Shown here: positions 34,993-47,184 of the stretch, one piece after another | Layout of the letters: each line of letters begins with the position of its first letter | Numbering within the stretch: position 1 is the first letter of the stretch | Source: Halicephalobus mephisto | Lineage: Eukaryota; Nematoda; Chromadorea; Rhabditida; Panagrolaimidae | Length of the DNA: 64,000 bases | Assembly: GCA_009193035.1 (NCBI GenBank) | Contig: SWDT01000104.1 | Location: 1 to 64,000, forward strand | Direction of reading: 5' to 3' | Position numbers and translations under genes: made by a program | The notes under the pieces: generated by a model | The model's database searches: none | The model's input: only the letters and a program-made list of their open reading frames with translations | Told to the model about the DNA's origin: nothing

Positions 34993-36073
34993 ATGGCAGA
35001 TTTTCCTTCGTTTGAGTTTTCATCAAATAATTCTAATACCGTAGGATTTCAATTGCTTAGGAATCTTCTGGACCTTCCACATGAGAATGAATTGAGAATT
35101 CCCGATGAAGATGATCCTTATAAATATAACGAGAACGATCTACAATTCATCAGAAAACTCAGCGGTAGAGTATCTGAAAATATGGTAGAAGAAGTCAATC
35201 ATCGTCCGACCAAGTTCCCTATGGCAAGGAAGAAAATTTCGATTAAGTGGAATAAGTGGACGAGAAGAGAAGACGAGGAAGCGAGGAATCTGTACAATGT
35301 CATCAGAGAAATCAACATCCATCTAAGAGTAAGTTAAGCTTTAATTTTCCATAATTTCCAGGTAATTACAGTACAGTCCTGATACGGATGACGCAGTGAA
35401 ATATCTGATTACTTTTTACGGATTTGGAATTACTGAATTCGAAATCAATATTTTCACGGAAGTCATGGATGCATCGCTATCTGTTTTGATGAACGACATC
35501 CATAAAAACTGTGTATCTTTCCCTCCAAATCTCTTGCAGTACATCGCAGTGGTTGTTGTGAAGGCTCTGAATTACTTGAAATCGAAGTTGAACGTTATCC
35601 ATCGGGATATCAAACCCGACAACATCCTCTACAAGAAAGGCAAACCTGGCTACATCAAAGTCGCCGATTTTGGGATTTCTAGGATTTTAACAAATTCTAA
35701 AGCAACAAGTCTCGTAGCTACGCAGATTTACATGCCCCCAGAAAGAATCAAAAACTCTAGAACGGAATACGGAGTGGAATCGGACATTTGGGGAATCGGT
35801 ATAGTTCTTTTGGAGCTGATTAGAAACAAACATCCATTGTTGAACATGGATGAAGATCCGAGAAGACTATCGATCATCGAAGACAGACTCTGCAGCCTTG
35901 AGAATGGATTCATCTTTGAAAGAGACGGTAATTTCAATGACGACAGTTTTGAATTTATATCTCAGTGTCTGAAACCGTTTGAATCAAGACCGAAAAGCTA
36001 CAGTACTTTGATGGAGATGAACTACATTAAGGAATTCGAAGAAAACAGTTCCAATTGGGCACAGTATATATGA
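34993..36073 (+). CDS. Divergent MAP2K-like protein kinase
   Basis: Two exons: 34993-35328 and 35372-36073, phase 0; 345 aa. The acceptor at 35371 is chosen because the earlier AG leads to a stop. Kinase landmarks: beta-3 lysine in FPMARKKISIKW (Lys ~80), alpha-C in VIREINIHLR, catalytic loop VIHRDIKPDN (Asp ~191), VADFGISR (Asp ~211), MPPERI in place of APE. The DFGISR and activation segment SKATSLVATQIYMPPERI resemble p38/JNK MAP kinase kinases. The glycine-rich loop is degenerate: LSGRVSENMVEEV has one Gly where GxGxxG is expected. With Lys, HRD and DFG present, weak activity is possible; a signalling role is inferred. It starts 171 bp after the stop of the upstream Cys/Gln gene on the same strand. 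Confidence 0.82.
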
Positions 36074-36104
36074 TAAAATACTGCACGGTTTAGAGTATTT
36101 GAAA

Positions 36105-38795
36105 TTATTGTTTTTGACATTCTTGATTGATATCGTAACTCATAAACGGTACGCTTCTGGCTTTGAAGTCGTCTATAGAACAGAAATCGTTTTTGCATCC
36201 GTCGACGAACGGCGTGATCACGACTGGATCAGAAACCACGTTTTGTATGTAAACCACCTGTAATCATATTGTACGAAATTAGAAATATTTGTTTTCCAAT
36301 TAAAATGAATTATCTCAACATGAATTTCTATATTTTTTCGATAAGAAACCGGAATTTTCCGTTTAGGTAATTCTGCAAAGTTCCAAAGAACACCCAACAG
36401 CTTGGAAAAAATTCCGGAAACATCTGTGATGTTCGATAATGATATCTAACTATTGAATTAAGGACATATTTTGGACTCAAGTCTGGTCGTTAAAACCATC
36501 TGTGTTTAGTTCTGCAAAATAGTCAAGATCAAAATTAAAATCGAGTTTCTGCGCAACAAGTGTGTCGACTACTGTTTCAATGTTGCAAGCAAACTGCGGA
36601 TTTTACTTTGGTTTTTAAATTACCATAAATGCAAAAATAAAAATATCAATCTATTTCAATATTGCAAGCAAACTGCGGATTTTACTTTTTTCCTAATTTC
36701 AATGCTGACCAATCCACCTAAACTTTGCAACTAAAATATAAATTTTACTTTTACTTTGATGTCGACCGTTTTATAGACTTCACCATGGCGAAAAGTACCG
36801 ATAAAACTTACTCTGACGTAGTAATTTCCGTCGTTTTTTTTCCAAAGTTCCAGAATCAAAGTAGCGGCGTAATCGGGACGTTTTGTTCCGACAACTTCTT
36901 CTTTGGCTTGAAGAGCTCGAAGGAAAGCCCCTACCGTAGTATCGTGCTGAATTTAAATAAATACTTTAAAAACAAAAAATAAAACTTACTGCGGAATACA
37001 TGTAAAATTTTATTTTACTTGCATTTTGAATAGCTCTGTCCATGTTGTCTATTACGGTTTTGAGCAAAACTCCTGATTTTAATTTTATTAATTCTGTGTC
37101 TGATCCTTGGCCGAATTGGTCGCTTCCGTCCAAGTAGTCATCAGTCATCCATTTCCCGTTACAGTAGGTTTCCCAGAGGCTGTCTGTGATCCAACGTGGA
37201 AGTGTTCTGTTGTAGATTTTCTAAAAAACAAAAATATTTAATTTTTCGAAAATTCTAGAATTTATCAAGTTTTGAAATTTTTCAGAATCCGAAACTTTTG
37301 TCTTTTGTAAAAATCTTTCAAATATTACAGAATTTTATAAAAATATTAAAATTTTTAAATTTTTTCGAAAATTAGATTTTTATAAAAATTCGAAATAGTT
37401 TTTATTTAAAAAAGCTAAAGTTAAAAATAAACCTCGATCAAAGTCGACGCATAAAAAGCAGAAACACCTTCGTAACTTTCGAAATTAGAAGTGTTAATTC
37501 CGGTATTTTTGGAGATCTGTTGCAAAAGAGGCTGAAAATTAATATTTTTAACAAAAATAACAATTTTTAAAATCATTTACCTTTTGAGAAGCCATGAAAT
37601 TCTGAAAACTAACAGCCATCAATCTGGATTCCTGAATCTGATCTGCTCGTGGACAATCAGCACTGGTGTGTAATAACTAGAATTTCGAAATTTATAAAAA
37701 ATTAAAAAATAAACTTCTTTAATAATAATTAAATTTTAAAAAATAAAAAATAAAAAAAAAAATAAACTTTTTTAATGATAATTAAATTTTTAAAATTTAT
37801 AAAAAATAAATAAAATTTTTTAATGATAATTAATTTTATAAAAAATAAGAAAATCCTTTAATAATTAAATTTTTTTTAAGATTTCGGAAAAATCAAAAAT
37901 TTTAACTTTGTTTAAAATCTGTTTTTTTTATTGTAAAGTTTGTAATTTCTCTAAAAAAATTGCTTTTTAGGAACTTTTGAAAATAGATAAAAATTAAAAT
38001 CTAGTTATTTTAGAAATATATTTTTGTAAATTTATAAATTTATTGTTGAATTGAGCACTATTTGAATAGAAGCTTGTATAACTTTGGTCTCGAAGCGAAA
38101 CACCCTGAGGACCAACGAAAGGTGTACAATTGTGTATTGATGGTAATTTTGAGATTGTGCAATAATTTTTGCAGTTGTGATTTATTTCGTGTCTCGGGTC
38201 ATATGAAGTTGTTTTATATATTTCTCGTCTGCACGCGGATCAGGAACCATTAATTTCGATCTAACATTTATAAAAATTCTTACATGGTCCGTTTTGATTT
38301 CTACAGTATGAACCGGGACAGGAGTCCAGGGACTCGGCCATTGACTGGATTCAGGATAAGTGGTGTTACTGTCGCGGTAAAATCCGGCTAAATGAGAATA
38401 AGCCGACATCAAAGTTCTGTTGTAATCGGTGCTTCTGACATGAACCTAAAAATACCTTCAAAAAAGTCCAAAAAATTAAAACTTCACATTGTAGTCCTTG
38501 TACTCCGTGGTCATGAAAGGGTACTCGATGGTGTACCTTTCTCTGATCTTCATCCCTTGCTCGAAGTGCTGCTTCATCCCCAACTACAGTATGATTAAAG
38601 TTAAAATTTCGAAACCAATCCTACCGTAGTCAACTGACCCCAAGAAAAAGGCCAAGAATCCTCTTGATAAGGGTCGTTGGGGTAGGTGCCCGTAGGGGTT
38701 CGATCCCCGTGTCTGAACAGGGTCTGGACAAGCAGCAATTCATCCCCGAAGATAACTGGAAAAATGAAAAAAAACAAAAAGTTTTTTAAAATCAT
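36105..38795 (-). CDS. Secreted histidine acid phosphatase
   Basis: Eight exons on the minus strand: 38625-38795, 38488-38583, 38284-38445, 37581-37676, 37433-37531, 36990-37220, 36812-36946, 36105-36257, all joined in phase 0; 380 aa. N-terminal signal peptide MILKNFLFFFIFPVIFG. The catalytic histidine is in LFRHGDRTPTGTYP (His ~29), followed by GQLTTLGMKQHFEQG and VHVRSTDYNRTLMSA. The proton-donor HD pair is at residues ~286-287 in YMYSAHDTTVGAF, split across an intron. This is the full set for the histidine acid phosphatase family, which in nematodes (pho genes) includes intestinal secreted enzymes that hydrolyse phosphomonoesters at acid pH. Cys-containing C-terminus (GCKNDFCSIDDF) is also family-typical. 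Its stop is only 31 bp from the stop of the convergent kinase gene. No sign of damage. Confidence 0.9.
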
Positions 38796-39019
38796 TTCTA
38801 AAAAAACCAAGTATTTCTCGATTCTGGAGTCTATTAGAGCGGAAATTGAATCACTTCCGCCGACGGAAAACCGTTAACCTGGAAAACGTGACTTTCATCG
38901 ATAAATGACGATTCACGACAAAATTGCCGAAAATTTTTCAAAAAAATCCAAAAATCAATTTTAAAAACAATGTTTATAAAAATTAATGAATTTCATTATT
39001 AATGTAAAAAACTTAAATT

Positions 39020-39800
39020 AACTCCTACCGCGAAAATTCTTACTGATCGTCTCGAATCTGCTAGTTATCAACGTAAGTAGATTTTGTGCAGAGAAGTACG
39101 ATAAGCACAAAATAAACTCTCACTACAAAGATGTTCAAAGACTATGATAAAAGTGATCACTTACCAGTTCAAGCGGAAATGGATAAAAAATAAAATCAAA
39201 AAAAAATTAACTCTTATTATGAAAATTCCTAACCATAAGAAATTCAACTTTTTTGAATATACATTAATATAAAAAATCAACTTTATTAAAAAAGATTTCT
39301 GAAAAAAAATATAAAGTTGATTATTTTTTAGTTTAAGAGGAAATGGATAAAAAATAAAATCAAAAAAAAAATTAACTCTTATTATGAAAATTCCTAACCG
39401 TAAGAAATTCAACTTTTTTGAATATACATTAATGTAAAAAATCAACTTTATTAAAAAAGATTTCTGAAAAAAAATATAAAGTTGATTATTTTTTAGTTTA
39501 AGAGGAAATGGATAAAAAATAAAATCAAAAAAAAAAACTAACTCTTATTATGAAAATTCTTAACCATAAGAAATTCAATTTTTTATGAATAGAAGTTTGT
39601 GTAAAAAATCATCTAAGAAAAATAAAATTAACTCCTACCGCGAAAATTCTTGCTGATTGTCTCGAATCTGCTAGATATCAACGTAAGTAGATTTCGTGCA
39701 GAGAAGTACGATAAGCACAAAATAAACTCTCACTAAAAAGATGTCTAAAAACTATAATACAATTCATAGTCTACCATTTCAGAAAGAAAGGGGAACGAGA
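39020..39800. repeat. Nested direct repeats upstream of the phosphatase gene
   Basis: A ~160 bp block with ACCGCGAAAATTCTT and GTGCAGAGAAGTACGATAAG occurs at about 39025-39180 and 39625-39780. Between them a ~175 bp AT-rich unit (TTATGAAAATTCCTAACC) is tandemly repeated two to three times. Non-coding. The remaining spacer to 40835 is very AT-rich with AAAATTAAAATAACTTT-like repeats. Confidence 0.75.
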
Positions 39801-40835
39801 AATAAAATTAAAAAAAATTAAAATAACTTTTACCACGGAAATTTCCAATAACCATAAGTTTAATAATTTTTGATATTTTTCAATAAATAAAGATCAACAT
39901 AAAATTTAAAAAAATTAAAATAACTTTTATCACGTAATTTTTCAAAAATTATTATAAATTACATTTTTGCATAAAAACCAACATAAAGATTTTAAAAATT
40001 AAAATAACTTTCATTATGAAAATTTTCGAACTATTATAAACTATTTTGTGTGCAAAAATCAACATAAAATTTTTAAAAATTAAAATAACTTTCACCACGT
40101 AATTTTTCAAAAATTATTATAAACTATTTTTTATGCAAAAATCAACATAAAGATTTTAAAAAGTTAAATTCTCATCATGAAACTTTTTGAAAACTATAAA
40201 TTGGTTTTTTGTGCAAAAATTAATCGAAAACAGAAGTCAACTTTACTACGAGGACTTCTGGAAACAATTAAGATTCATTATTTTTCTAGTATTTTAGTAT
40301 TTTAATGAACTATTTTAAAGACAAAAAATTATATAAAATTAAGATTAGATAAAAAATTAATAATTAACTCGTGTCTAAATTTTGTCAGTTTTTAAATAAA
40401 AGTAAAAATTTGCATAAAAATTTTAAAAAATTAAAATTGACTTTTATCACGAAAATGTTGAAAATTATGGAGTTTTTTTATTTTCTCAAAAGAAGTAGAA
40501 ATTAGCATAGAAATAATATTTTTTTAAAATATCAACTTTCAAATGAAAAATTTTCAAAAATTACAAAATTTGTTTTTTTTAAATAAAAATTATTTCAAAA
40601 CATTTTAAAATGCAATTTTTGTGATCAGGATTGTTTTTTTATTTTTTGTCATTATTATTATCGGATTTAATGCGGAATAAATTAAATTTAAAGTAAAAAA
40701 TAAAAATAATTTTAATGTTATTTTTAAAAGTACTTTTTCTTCAACTTTGGCTAAGCATCCTGAATGCCAATCAGCGGCGTTTCGAATTTTTTGTTTTTAT
40801 TTTTTTTACTTTTTTGTTTTTCTTTTTTTCCAAAA

Positions 40836-42969
40836 ATGACTTCAGATGCGGATGTTGAAATCGACGAAAAAGAACCTGAACATGTCGATGTTGTTGCTGA
40901 TAGGAAATTGTTAAATCCGAATTTCGACAAGTACATCATCAGCACCCAGGATCTGCCGGTCTTCAAGCAGAAACTCCCTGTTTCACGTAAGTCATATATG
41001 AATCAAGCAATTAATACCGTATATTTAGTAAGGATCGTAGAACCTTCGACGGATCAATGGTCGAGACAAGAGATGAAGTTGTTTTCGATGGTTCAGCCTG
41101 TTTTTTTCGACATGGTGAATTCGAACGACTCTTTTTTGGTTTTTTTCTTCCTTAACACCAATGGCGAATTAGTCAAAACCGAGTTCGATGGAGAGGTATG
41201 CTATATATTTAACTGTAATTTGGACGTGATTTCAGGCCAAAACGTTTTCGAAAATTTCTGAAGTGGCTCTCTCTTATCCGGTTCTTCCTTCGGATTCCGC
41301 AAGTCTCGGAAAAGACCACTTTCCGGTCTCAATGAACTTTGCCGATGGCCATGTTGTTTTTGTCGCTGATGGTTATGGCAGATTGTTGATTTACAAAACT
41401 GACAACCGAACTGGAACCCACGGTTGGGAAGTAAGGTTATAAAAATTTGCACTTTTTAAACATTTTTTCCAGCTTCTTGATGTATTCCACCTTCCTGGAT
41501 CTCGTGCTCCGAACTTCGAACATGGGGATAATGTCGGATATCCATTTATAATCTCAGATGTCAGAACTTTATCGGAGAATAAATATGAAGTTTTGCTGAT
41601 TTCTGTCTTCAAACGCGCTCAAGAAGAAGTCAAATCAGATCCAGAAAAAACAGCTTTCGCGAACGAGATCCATTGGTTGACCTTCGAAATCGGTAAGTTA
41701 TTATTTTCAATTTCACAGTTGTTAATGTACTTCAGAACCCCATTCCAAGGTGAAATTGTCTCGTTCTCGTCGATTTGAATCCGATGGAAACTTGGAATTA
41801 GCTACATTCGATCGGTTTGCTGAACATGTCATTATTCTCTCCGGAAGGAAACCCATTGTTGTTTTTGATTCTTCTAGAACTGTTAAGAAAATCCGAAAAG
41901 TCGACAAACAAGAACCTCAGGAAGTGATCTATGTCTGGAAACAAACAGGAGAAGATATAACTGTCCTTTTCAAGCTCCCTGGATCTGTTTCTAAAAACAA
42001 CATCAAAGTCACCATGAAGCCTAAATTTCTGACTTTCAGCAACGGACAAGAAACACTGCTTGATGGCGAATTGTTTGCGGAAATTGATCCAGATGGAAGT
42101 TCGTGGACTTTAGAAGTGAATCAAGAAAGTGGAAAACAAGTAACAAGGTTTGTTTTATGCATTTTGTTTACTGAATAATTAGTTTTCAGTGTTGAAGTGA
42201 TTTTGTCAAAAAAAACAAAATCGTCCGTAAAATGGACGTCATTGGTTCCAGAAGACAAAAAAGGAAAAGAGATTGTTGAAATTGTCGAACAACAAGCTCA
42301 TATTCCTGTTGAAGAAAGTACTTTGAACCCTAATCACTTGGAGGATGTCGACATGACATCTGATGACGATCTTAGTTATCTCTCATGGATCAATGGAGAA
42401 AGTGACCAAGTTGACAAGATTGTGGGTTATTTCGTCGTGTAATTTTTGCAGTGATTAATTTAGGCAAATGTATCATTCCGTCAGATTTTGTTCGTTCAAC
42501 AATTAGACTACAATCTTCCGATTAGTCTGTGCATTCGAGAAGACGTCGATGGAATCCTCTATGACTTTACTCACTCCCCCATAAAACACAAATATACTTT
42601 TGATGCTTTTGGATACGTTCAAGCAGGGAAAAGTTCTCGAAGATTTACGTTGTGTTCTCCAAATGGATCAACTGCAGCTGTTGTCGACAAAAGAAACCAT
42701 GTTTATGTTTACTACAAAGGGTCAAGTGCTCTAGGTAAGGTTGATTTAATTTGTTTAATCATTTTTAATATTTTTTAGGATCTACTTTGAGAAATACGAA
42801 AGATAAAAAACAAATAACAATTGCGAAACAATTTGTGGTTTCGTTGATTGCTGTGGATGAGGATTATCAATCTGGAAATTGTAATCAGGATATTGTGGCT
42901 GCAATAGCGACAAATAAGTTTTTAGCGATTTGTACTGAAGGATGTTTTTACATTGCATGTATTGAATAA
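40836..42969 (+). CDS. NudC domain-containing protein 1 orthologue
   Basis: Eight exons: 40836-40986, 41029-41195, 41236-41430, 41473-41692, 41736-42147, 42190-42421, 42464-42734, 42779-42969; phases 1, 0, 0, 1, 2, 0, 1; 612 aa. The layout matches NUDCD1 along its length: N-terminal RKLLNPNFDKY, a middle region with SDGNLELATF, a CS/NudC domain at ~305-390 (VIYVWKQTGEDITVLFKLPG ... SSWTLE), then SLCIREDVDGILYD and FGYVQAGKSSRRF near the end. CS domains mediate co-chaperone contacts with HSP90; vertebrate NUDCD1 associates with RNA helicase and splicing factors. The first intron is only 42 bp, a multiple of three with no stop, so an unspliced form would add 14 residues. The ATG at 40836 is chosen; the upstream in-frame ATG at 40764 precedes only a low-complexity Phe-rich stretch. 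Confidence 0.9.
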
Positions 42970-43287
42970 TTTATGTGAATTATTGATTTTTTGTTTATTG
43001 TTTTTTGAAGGAGTTTTGATGATCATTGACCTAGAAATCAAAAATCTTTCTCGTCAAAGTCCAGAAGATCAAAAATGCACAAATTTAACACTTGGTTCTT
43101 GTGTCTTTTGTGTTGTTTCCTATTGGACAATCTTTGAAAAAACTGATTTTTTCTATTTAAAAGATTAAAGAAAATTGATTTTTTCTTTTTAAAAGATTAA
43201 AGAAAATTGATTTTTTCTATTTAAAATATTAAAGAAAATTGATTTTTTCTATCTTAAAAAATTAAAGAAAATTGACTTTGTTTTAAA
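42970..43287. repeat. ~32 bp tandem repeat in the NUDCD1-UGT spacer
   Basis: From about 43130 to 43280, four units of AAAATTGATTTTTTCTATTT plus a short AAAGATTAAAG-like tail. The spacer before it has nothing recognisable. Confidence 0.75.
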
Positions 43288-46200
43288 ATGTATAAAAATA
43301 TTTTTATTTTTATATTATTCTTTAAAACTTTAAATTCGTCAAATATTTTACTATTTAATTGTATAGAATGTAAAACACATTTGTTGAGTTTTATGCCGTT
43401 GATTCAAAGGTAAAAAATATAATATTTGTGTCCCAAACATTTTAGAATTTTTAAAAAATTTAAAATTAAAAAAATTATTCTGTTAAATGTTTACTTTTTT
43501 ATAAAATTTTAGATATTCTTAGAATTGAAAAGTGGTTTCTGGATTCTGAAGACCAACTATTAATTTAGATTCGGAATTTAACAGTCTGGTTACTGTATTT
43601 GAGATTTTTTTGTTCAACTCTCGATATTGTAAAATTAAAATTGAAGATTAATTTTGAAATTTTGTATTTTGAAGACCAACTGTTAATTTAGATTCGGAAT
43701 TTAGAAGTCTAGTTACTGTAGTTTAGATACTTTTTGTTCAACTTTGGATATTGGAAAATTCTAAAATTAAAATTGAAGGTTAATTTCGAAATTTTGGATT
43801 CTGAAGACCAACTATTAATTTAGATTCAGAATTTAACAGTCTGGTTACTGTATTTGAGATTTTTTTTGTTTTTGTAACTACAAATTGTAACGTAAATGTT
43901 CAGGACACAAATGTTAGCAAAAAAATTTTGATTCAAAATTGATTTATTGTTTAGGTTGGCTGAAGACGGACATAATATTACAGTATTCCAAGCTGATGCA
44001 AAACCTATAACTGATTTAGGGAAGAATATTCATGGGATCAACCTTGTTACAGTAAGAGAAAGACCAAAAGAAATGGGTAAAATTTAAAAATATACTGTAA
44101 AATGAATTTCGTTTTAGTGGAGCGGATTTTTAAGACGAATCTTCATGGATTCATGTTGTCGTTGATATTTTACTTCACCGAGATCGGATTTTATAAGGTT
44201 TATGAAAATCATGCTGACAAGGTACGGTGATTTTTGAATTTCGAAATAATGAATAAAATTGTAATTTCTAAAAAATTCCAGAATCTATAGGATTCTGAGA
44301 AGTTAGAAAATTTAATAAAAGTTTTTGGAATCTTCTAAGATCATCTAGAAAACTGTAGAATGTTCAAGAATCTAATAGAAGATTCTGAAATTAAAAAACA
44401 TCTAAAAATTAGGTTTTTAAAGTTATCGGAAGATTCAAAATTCCTGTAGAAATTATTTCGTAATGATATTCATTTTTAATTTTGATATTATGATTTTAGT
44501 TTTCTGAAATATTCCGAACTAAATACGATCTAGTGATTGTCGATGAGCTTTTTTCTCTGCATGGAATGATGACGGCGGAGATATTGAAGAATCTATATGG
44601 AACGCCCTATGTCATCTACTCTCCCACTCACCATACTTCTTTTTTCCAGGAAATTACGGCCTTAAGCAGGAATTACGGAGCCTATATGGGGATGTTCACG
44701 AATATCCCGGAATCCTACGACGATCGTTACCAACCTTCGAGATTCTCGGACAGATTGTTTTCAGTTATGGAGTCTGCTTCTGAAGCCATAGCCGTTAACC
44801 AAGTTGTTTTTTCTTTGACGAAGATTCCTAAACTTTTCAATTTGGAACATGAATTTGAATTCACAAAATTCATTTCCGACGGATGGCTGTACATGAGTGA
44901 ACATTTCGACAAAATCGGCCAGATAATGCCTTGTACGTTTTGGTTACCTAATTTCTTTTCTAAAAAACATTTTTAAATAATTCTTCAAAATCAATCATGT
45001 GTCAAAATTTAGGTTTTCCCAAAAGTACTTTCGAAATCTGCACTCCAATTTTGTTAAACATCTTTCTGAAATAAGAAAATTCAGAAAATTTGCAAATTCA
45101 TGGTTCTATTTTTTCTTGATTAAATTTAAAACTAATTAGATGATTATAATCAGTGCAAAAAATATCTTTGATTCTAAAATTGAACTATTGAGACTAATTA
45201 AATTAAAGTAGAAAACTAATTGTTTCGAAAAAGTTGATCGAAGTTCGCTTAATAGATAAGTCGCTTTTCTCTTGTGATATATGAAATTCATATTTTTTAT
45301 ATTTTCTGATTCTGGAAGAACGTTTAGCAACAATTTCACACGGATTTTGAATCCTTATCTGACAAGTTACATAACGAGACATCGATTATTCTAGAAAATT
45401 GCTTCAACTGAATCTTGATGTATAATACACTCGATTTCTTGCTTCAGAATAACTTTTACCAAAGCTTAAATATGATTTCTAGATATCTAGTCCATAAGCT
45501 GCATAATAAGACTGTGTTTTAAAAATCTTTTTCAAATTTCGATACGTACGTAAATAATGGGTACAAGGTATATAATGTATCGATATATTAAAGCAACTCT
45601 TATACATTGGATGCATTATATTCAATGTATTAATACATTAAGTTGATATCGGTGCGTTGTATGCAGTGTACCAATATATTAAAACAGCTCTAATGTATCA
45701 GATATTTTGCATTTAATGTATCGATGTATAAAGCATGATATCTGTGGATTGTATTCAATATATCGATGTATAAAGCATGATATCTGTGCATTGTATTCAA
45801 TATATCGGTATATTAAAACAACTCTTATATATTGGATGCATTATATTCAATGTATTAATGCATTGAAGCCATTTTAACGTATCTTTTTTGTGTGCGACAT
45901 ATAGTATTTTTCTTTCATCTAATTATCTCTCTCCAAAATAACTGTTACTAAAAATTAAACACAAATTTTCTACATATAGTCGATAAGCTGCAAAATGAGT
46001 TGAAACTTGTTTCAAAGAACTACTTCAAGTTTTTTTTATTCTTAATTTTGTAATTTTCAGATTCCCAAGACACCTTTGGAGTTGGTTCCCACTGCCAAAG
46101 TGGCTCCAATGTCATCAATGACAAAACACTTTCAAAAGAATGGTTAGACTTCGTAGAAGATCCAACATCAAAGGGCACTATTTATGTTGCCTTTGGCAGT

Positions 46201-47167
46201 ACAGTATCCTGGGATGGAGCTCCGGAGCAGCTGAAAAATAGCCTTCTTTATGCATTTGAAGAACTGGAGGATTACAGAATCATCTGGAGTTATAATGGGG
46301 AATTTCCCCAAACACCGAAGAAACACATCAAGTTTTCGAAATGGACCCCTCAAGCAGCAATTCTGAGTCATGGAAAAACAAAAGTTTTCCTAACTCACGG
46401 AGGATTGAAGAGGTAAGGAATCTGTAACATTCACGATGTGACACTCGTGTCCCAAAATAAGATACTTGTGTACTAGATATTTGTGTACCAGACATTTGTG
46501 TACTAGATATTTGTGTACTAGATATTTGTGTACCAGACATTTGTGTACCAGATATTTGTGTACCAGATATTCGTGTTCCGAATAATTATATCCTAAGCAT
46601 TCGTATACCAGATATTCGTGTTTAACTTTGGGACACAACTGTTTAAAGAAGAAATGTCTTATTTCATGATTGAAATATCTGGTACACTGATATTTGATTC
46701 CATAACAGAGCGTTTATGGCCTTAATATGGATATATAAAAGTGCCATTTCAGCTTAAAAGAATCTCTCTGTTCTGCAGTTCCGGTCGTCTTGATGCCGAT
46801 TCTGGCAGAACAAGCATTCAACGCCAAAGTGTGCATCAACATGAAGATAGGACAGAGCTTAAGTAAAATGACTTTGACGAAAGAAAAGGTCTTCAAAGCC
46901 TTGAGAGAAGTCCTCGAAAACCCCAGTTATGCCTCCGAAATCAAAAAAATTCGGGAATTTTATCTGGACACTCCTATTCCTGCTCTAGATTACGGTGCTC
47001 ACAAAATCAGTAAAATGACAACTTTGAGGAAAAAACACGGAGAACGGCTCTACGATTACGGTCATGAAAAACTTTTTAAAAAGAAAGGAATGGCTTTGGA
47101 CAAATTCAGATACCACTGTATCGATTATATAGTAATCATAGGATTATTAGTATTAGCGTTGAAGTAA
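43288..47167 (+). CDS. UDP-glycosyltransferase (UGT), membrane type
   Basis: Six exons: 43288-43409, 43955-44076, 44118-44221, 44500-44932, 46061-46412, 46753-47167; phases 2, 1, 0, 1, 2; 515 aa. N-terminal signal peptide MYKNIFIFILFFKTLNSSN, then THLLSFMPLIQRLAEDGHNI, the usual start of the acceptor-binding half. The donor-binding half has GTIYVAFGST, KFSKWTPQAAILSH and FLTHGGLKSLKESLCSAVPV, the UGT signature, ending PILAEQAFNA where PxFxDQxxNA is typical. The C-terminus has a TM segment (IDYIVIIGLLVLAL) but lacks the usual basic tail after it. UGTs conjugate sugars to small lipophilic compounds in the ER lumen. A Glu replaces the usual Asp of the DQ pair that binds the sugar (AEQ), which might alter donor choice. 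Poly(A) signal AATAAA at 47179-47184. Confidence 0.87.
43534..43880. repeat. ~130 bp tandem repeat in UGT intron 1
   Basis: Units start GATTCTGAAGACCAACTATT and include AGTCTGGTTACTGTATTTGA; about 2.6 copies within the first intron. Confidence 0.8.
45553..45890. repeat. Degenerate AT-rich repeat in UGT intron 4
   Basis: Repeated GCATTGTATTCAATATATCG-like units of variable length (about 35-55 bp) fill this part of the 1.1 kb intron. Confidence 0.65.
46455..46625. repeat. 15 bp minisatellite in UGT intron 5
   Basis: About ten units of TTGTGTACCAGATAT with C/T and A/C variants (ACTAGATATT, ACCAGACATT). It gives an open but meaningless frame on the minus strand because the unit length is a multiple of three. 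Confidence 0.85.
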
Positions 47168-47184
47168 GTAAAAAATACAATAAA

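Noticed and set aside
39161..39445. 94-codon Phe/Ile-rich minus-strand frame
   Set aside because: Arises from a duplicated AT-rich unit; internal repeat and no start context.
46328..46638. Ser/Thr/Gln and Val/His/Lys repeat frames on the minus strand
   Set aside because: Generated by the 15 bp minisatellite in a UGT intron.
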